Shown one piece after another: positions 6,500 to 7,120 of a DNA stretch of 7,120 bases; position 1 is the first letter of the stretch; every line of letters begins with the position of its first letter. The stretch comes from Prevotellaceae bacterium (GTDB lineage: Bacteria; Bacteroidota; Bacteroidia; Bacteroidales; UBA932): contig JAITQQ010000026.1 in NCBI GenBank assembly GCA_031288855.1, forward strand, positions 1-7,120. The letters run 5' to 3'. The notes under the pieces are model-generated. The model worked only from the letters and a program-made list of their open reading frames with translations, did no database searches and had not been told where the DNA came from. The translations under genes were made by a program, and so were the position numbers.

Positions 6500-7120
6500 A
6501 TGGCTTTACCTAAAAAGAAACATGAAAAAGAGGGATTTTCCCGCACAATGCTTGCCGAATTTAACCGTTCGTTGATATTGATTGTCGACAGGGATTTGCT
6601 GGTGAACAATATCGTGTCAAAAATCCTGCAAATTTTGCCGGTCAGCCGGATTGCGATTTTTCTGCTGAACGCCGAAACCGAAAAATATATTCGCGTGGAT
6701 AAACAAAAAGACGCGTTCTTTCACCAAATATATTTTACGCACCACAGCAAATTGATTAATTGGTTGTCGGTAAACGAAACGTATTTTCATGTTTCCCGGA
6801 TGGACGACGTCATGTCCTATTTTTCCGACGATGAACAGGAGTTGATTCTCCAAGCCGGCATAGTGTTGATTTTTCCGCTGAAAGTGATGAACCGCCTCAA
6901 CGGGTTTGTGATGCTGGGCAAGCGTTCCGACGGTGGAAATTTTTCCGGGCAGGATATTAATTTACTGCGTTTGCTATTCGACCAGGCCTCTTTTGCGCTC
7001 AAGAACACCACGCTCTATGAAGAGCAGGGCGAGCGCATCAGAAAGATGTACCGCGCCGACCGTCTGGCTATACTTGGGCAATTGGCGGCAGGCGCGGCGC
7101 ACGAAATCCGCAATCCGCTG
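6500..7120 (+). CDS. GAF-domain sensor histidine kinase, 3' part beyond the window
   Basis: The first 207 residues of a two-component sensor kinase; the frame is open to the right edge. Residues about 20-170 look like a GAF sensory domain, with VSRIAIFLLNAETEKYI (48-64), AGIVLIFPLKVM and NGFVMLGKRSDGGNFSGQD, followed by a likely helical linker (about 171-190). The H-box GQLAAGAAHEIRNPL begins the dimerisation/phospho-acceptor domain, with phosphorylated histidine H201; this form is typical of NtrB/AtoS-like kinases. No signal peptide or membrane segment is seen, so the kinase is probably cytoplasmic and senses an internal ligand. The catalytic ATPase domain must lie beyond 7120. ATG 6500 is the first possible start, because an in-frame TAA occurs at 6485; GGAAGG at 6479-6484 is a possible but distant ribosome binding site. 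The ligand and partner regulator are unknown. It is divergent from the nuclease gene. Confidence 0.9.
   Translation, partial: MALPKKKHEKEGFSRTMLAEFNRSLILIVDRDLLVNNIVSKILQILPVSRIAIFLLNAETEKYIRVDKQKDAFFHQIYFTHHSKLINWLSVNETYFHVSRMDDVMSYFSDDEQELILQAGIVLIFPLKVMNRLNGFVMLGKRSDGGNFSGQDINLLRLLFDQASFALKNTTLYEEQGERIRKMYRADRLAILGQLAAGAAHEIRNPL

Overview
The window looks like a chromosomal piece from a member of the Bacteroidota, probably Bacteroidales. The evidence is the type of TCA-cycle enzymes present and four copies of the Bacteroidota-type -7 promoter element TAnnTTTG, each correctly placed and oriented upstream of a gene or operon. No rRNA, tRNA, CRISPR array, insertion sequence or integrase was seen.

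Left part (1-4800), minus strand: an apparent operon transcribed as aconitase (acn), isocitrate dehydrogenase (icd), citrate synthase (gltA), with gaps of only 12 and 15 bases. Together these enzymes convert oxaloacetate and acetyl-CoA to 2-oxoglutarate, the carbon skeleton for glutamate. The citrate synthase gene runs off the left edge and probably lacks only its last few codons. The cofactor-pocket residues of the isocitrate dehydrogenase point to NAD+ rather than NADP+. The operon promoter lies at 4793-4824 and carries a perfect 12-bp palindrome in its spacer.

Middle part (4884-6340), more AT-rich: a small MmcQ/YjbR-family protein (plus strand, divergent from acn) converges on a DUF1016/YhcG-type PD-(D/E)XK nuclease (minus strand). 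The two stop codons are only 29 bases apart. The nuclease gene contains a perfect 29-bp inverted repeat in its interdomain linker, which may be a small in-frame palindromic element.

Right part (6341-7120): a divergent promoter region, then the 5' part of a soluble GAF-domain sensor histidine kinase (plus strand). It is cut by the window edge just after its phospho-acceptor histidine box.

The TCA operon is one metabolic unit. The other three genes show no evident functional link to it. No clearly new multi-gene system is visible. The most useful leads are the predicted NAD+ specificity of icd, the palindrome in the acn promoter and the palindrome inside the nuclease gene.
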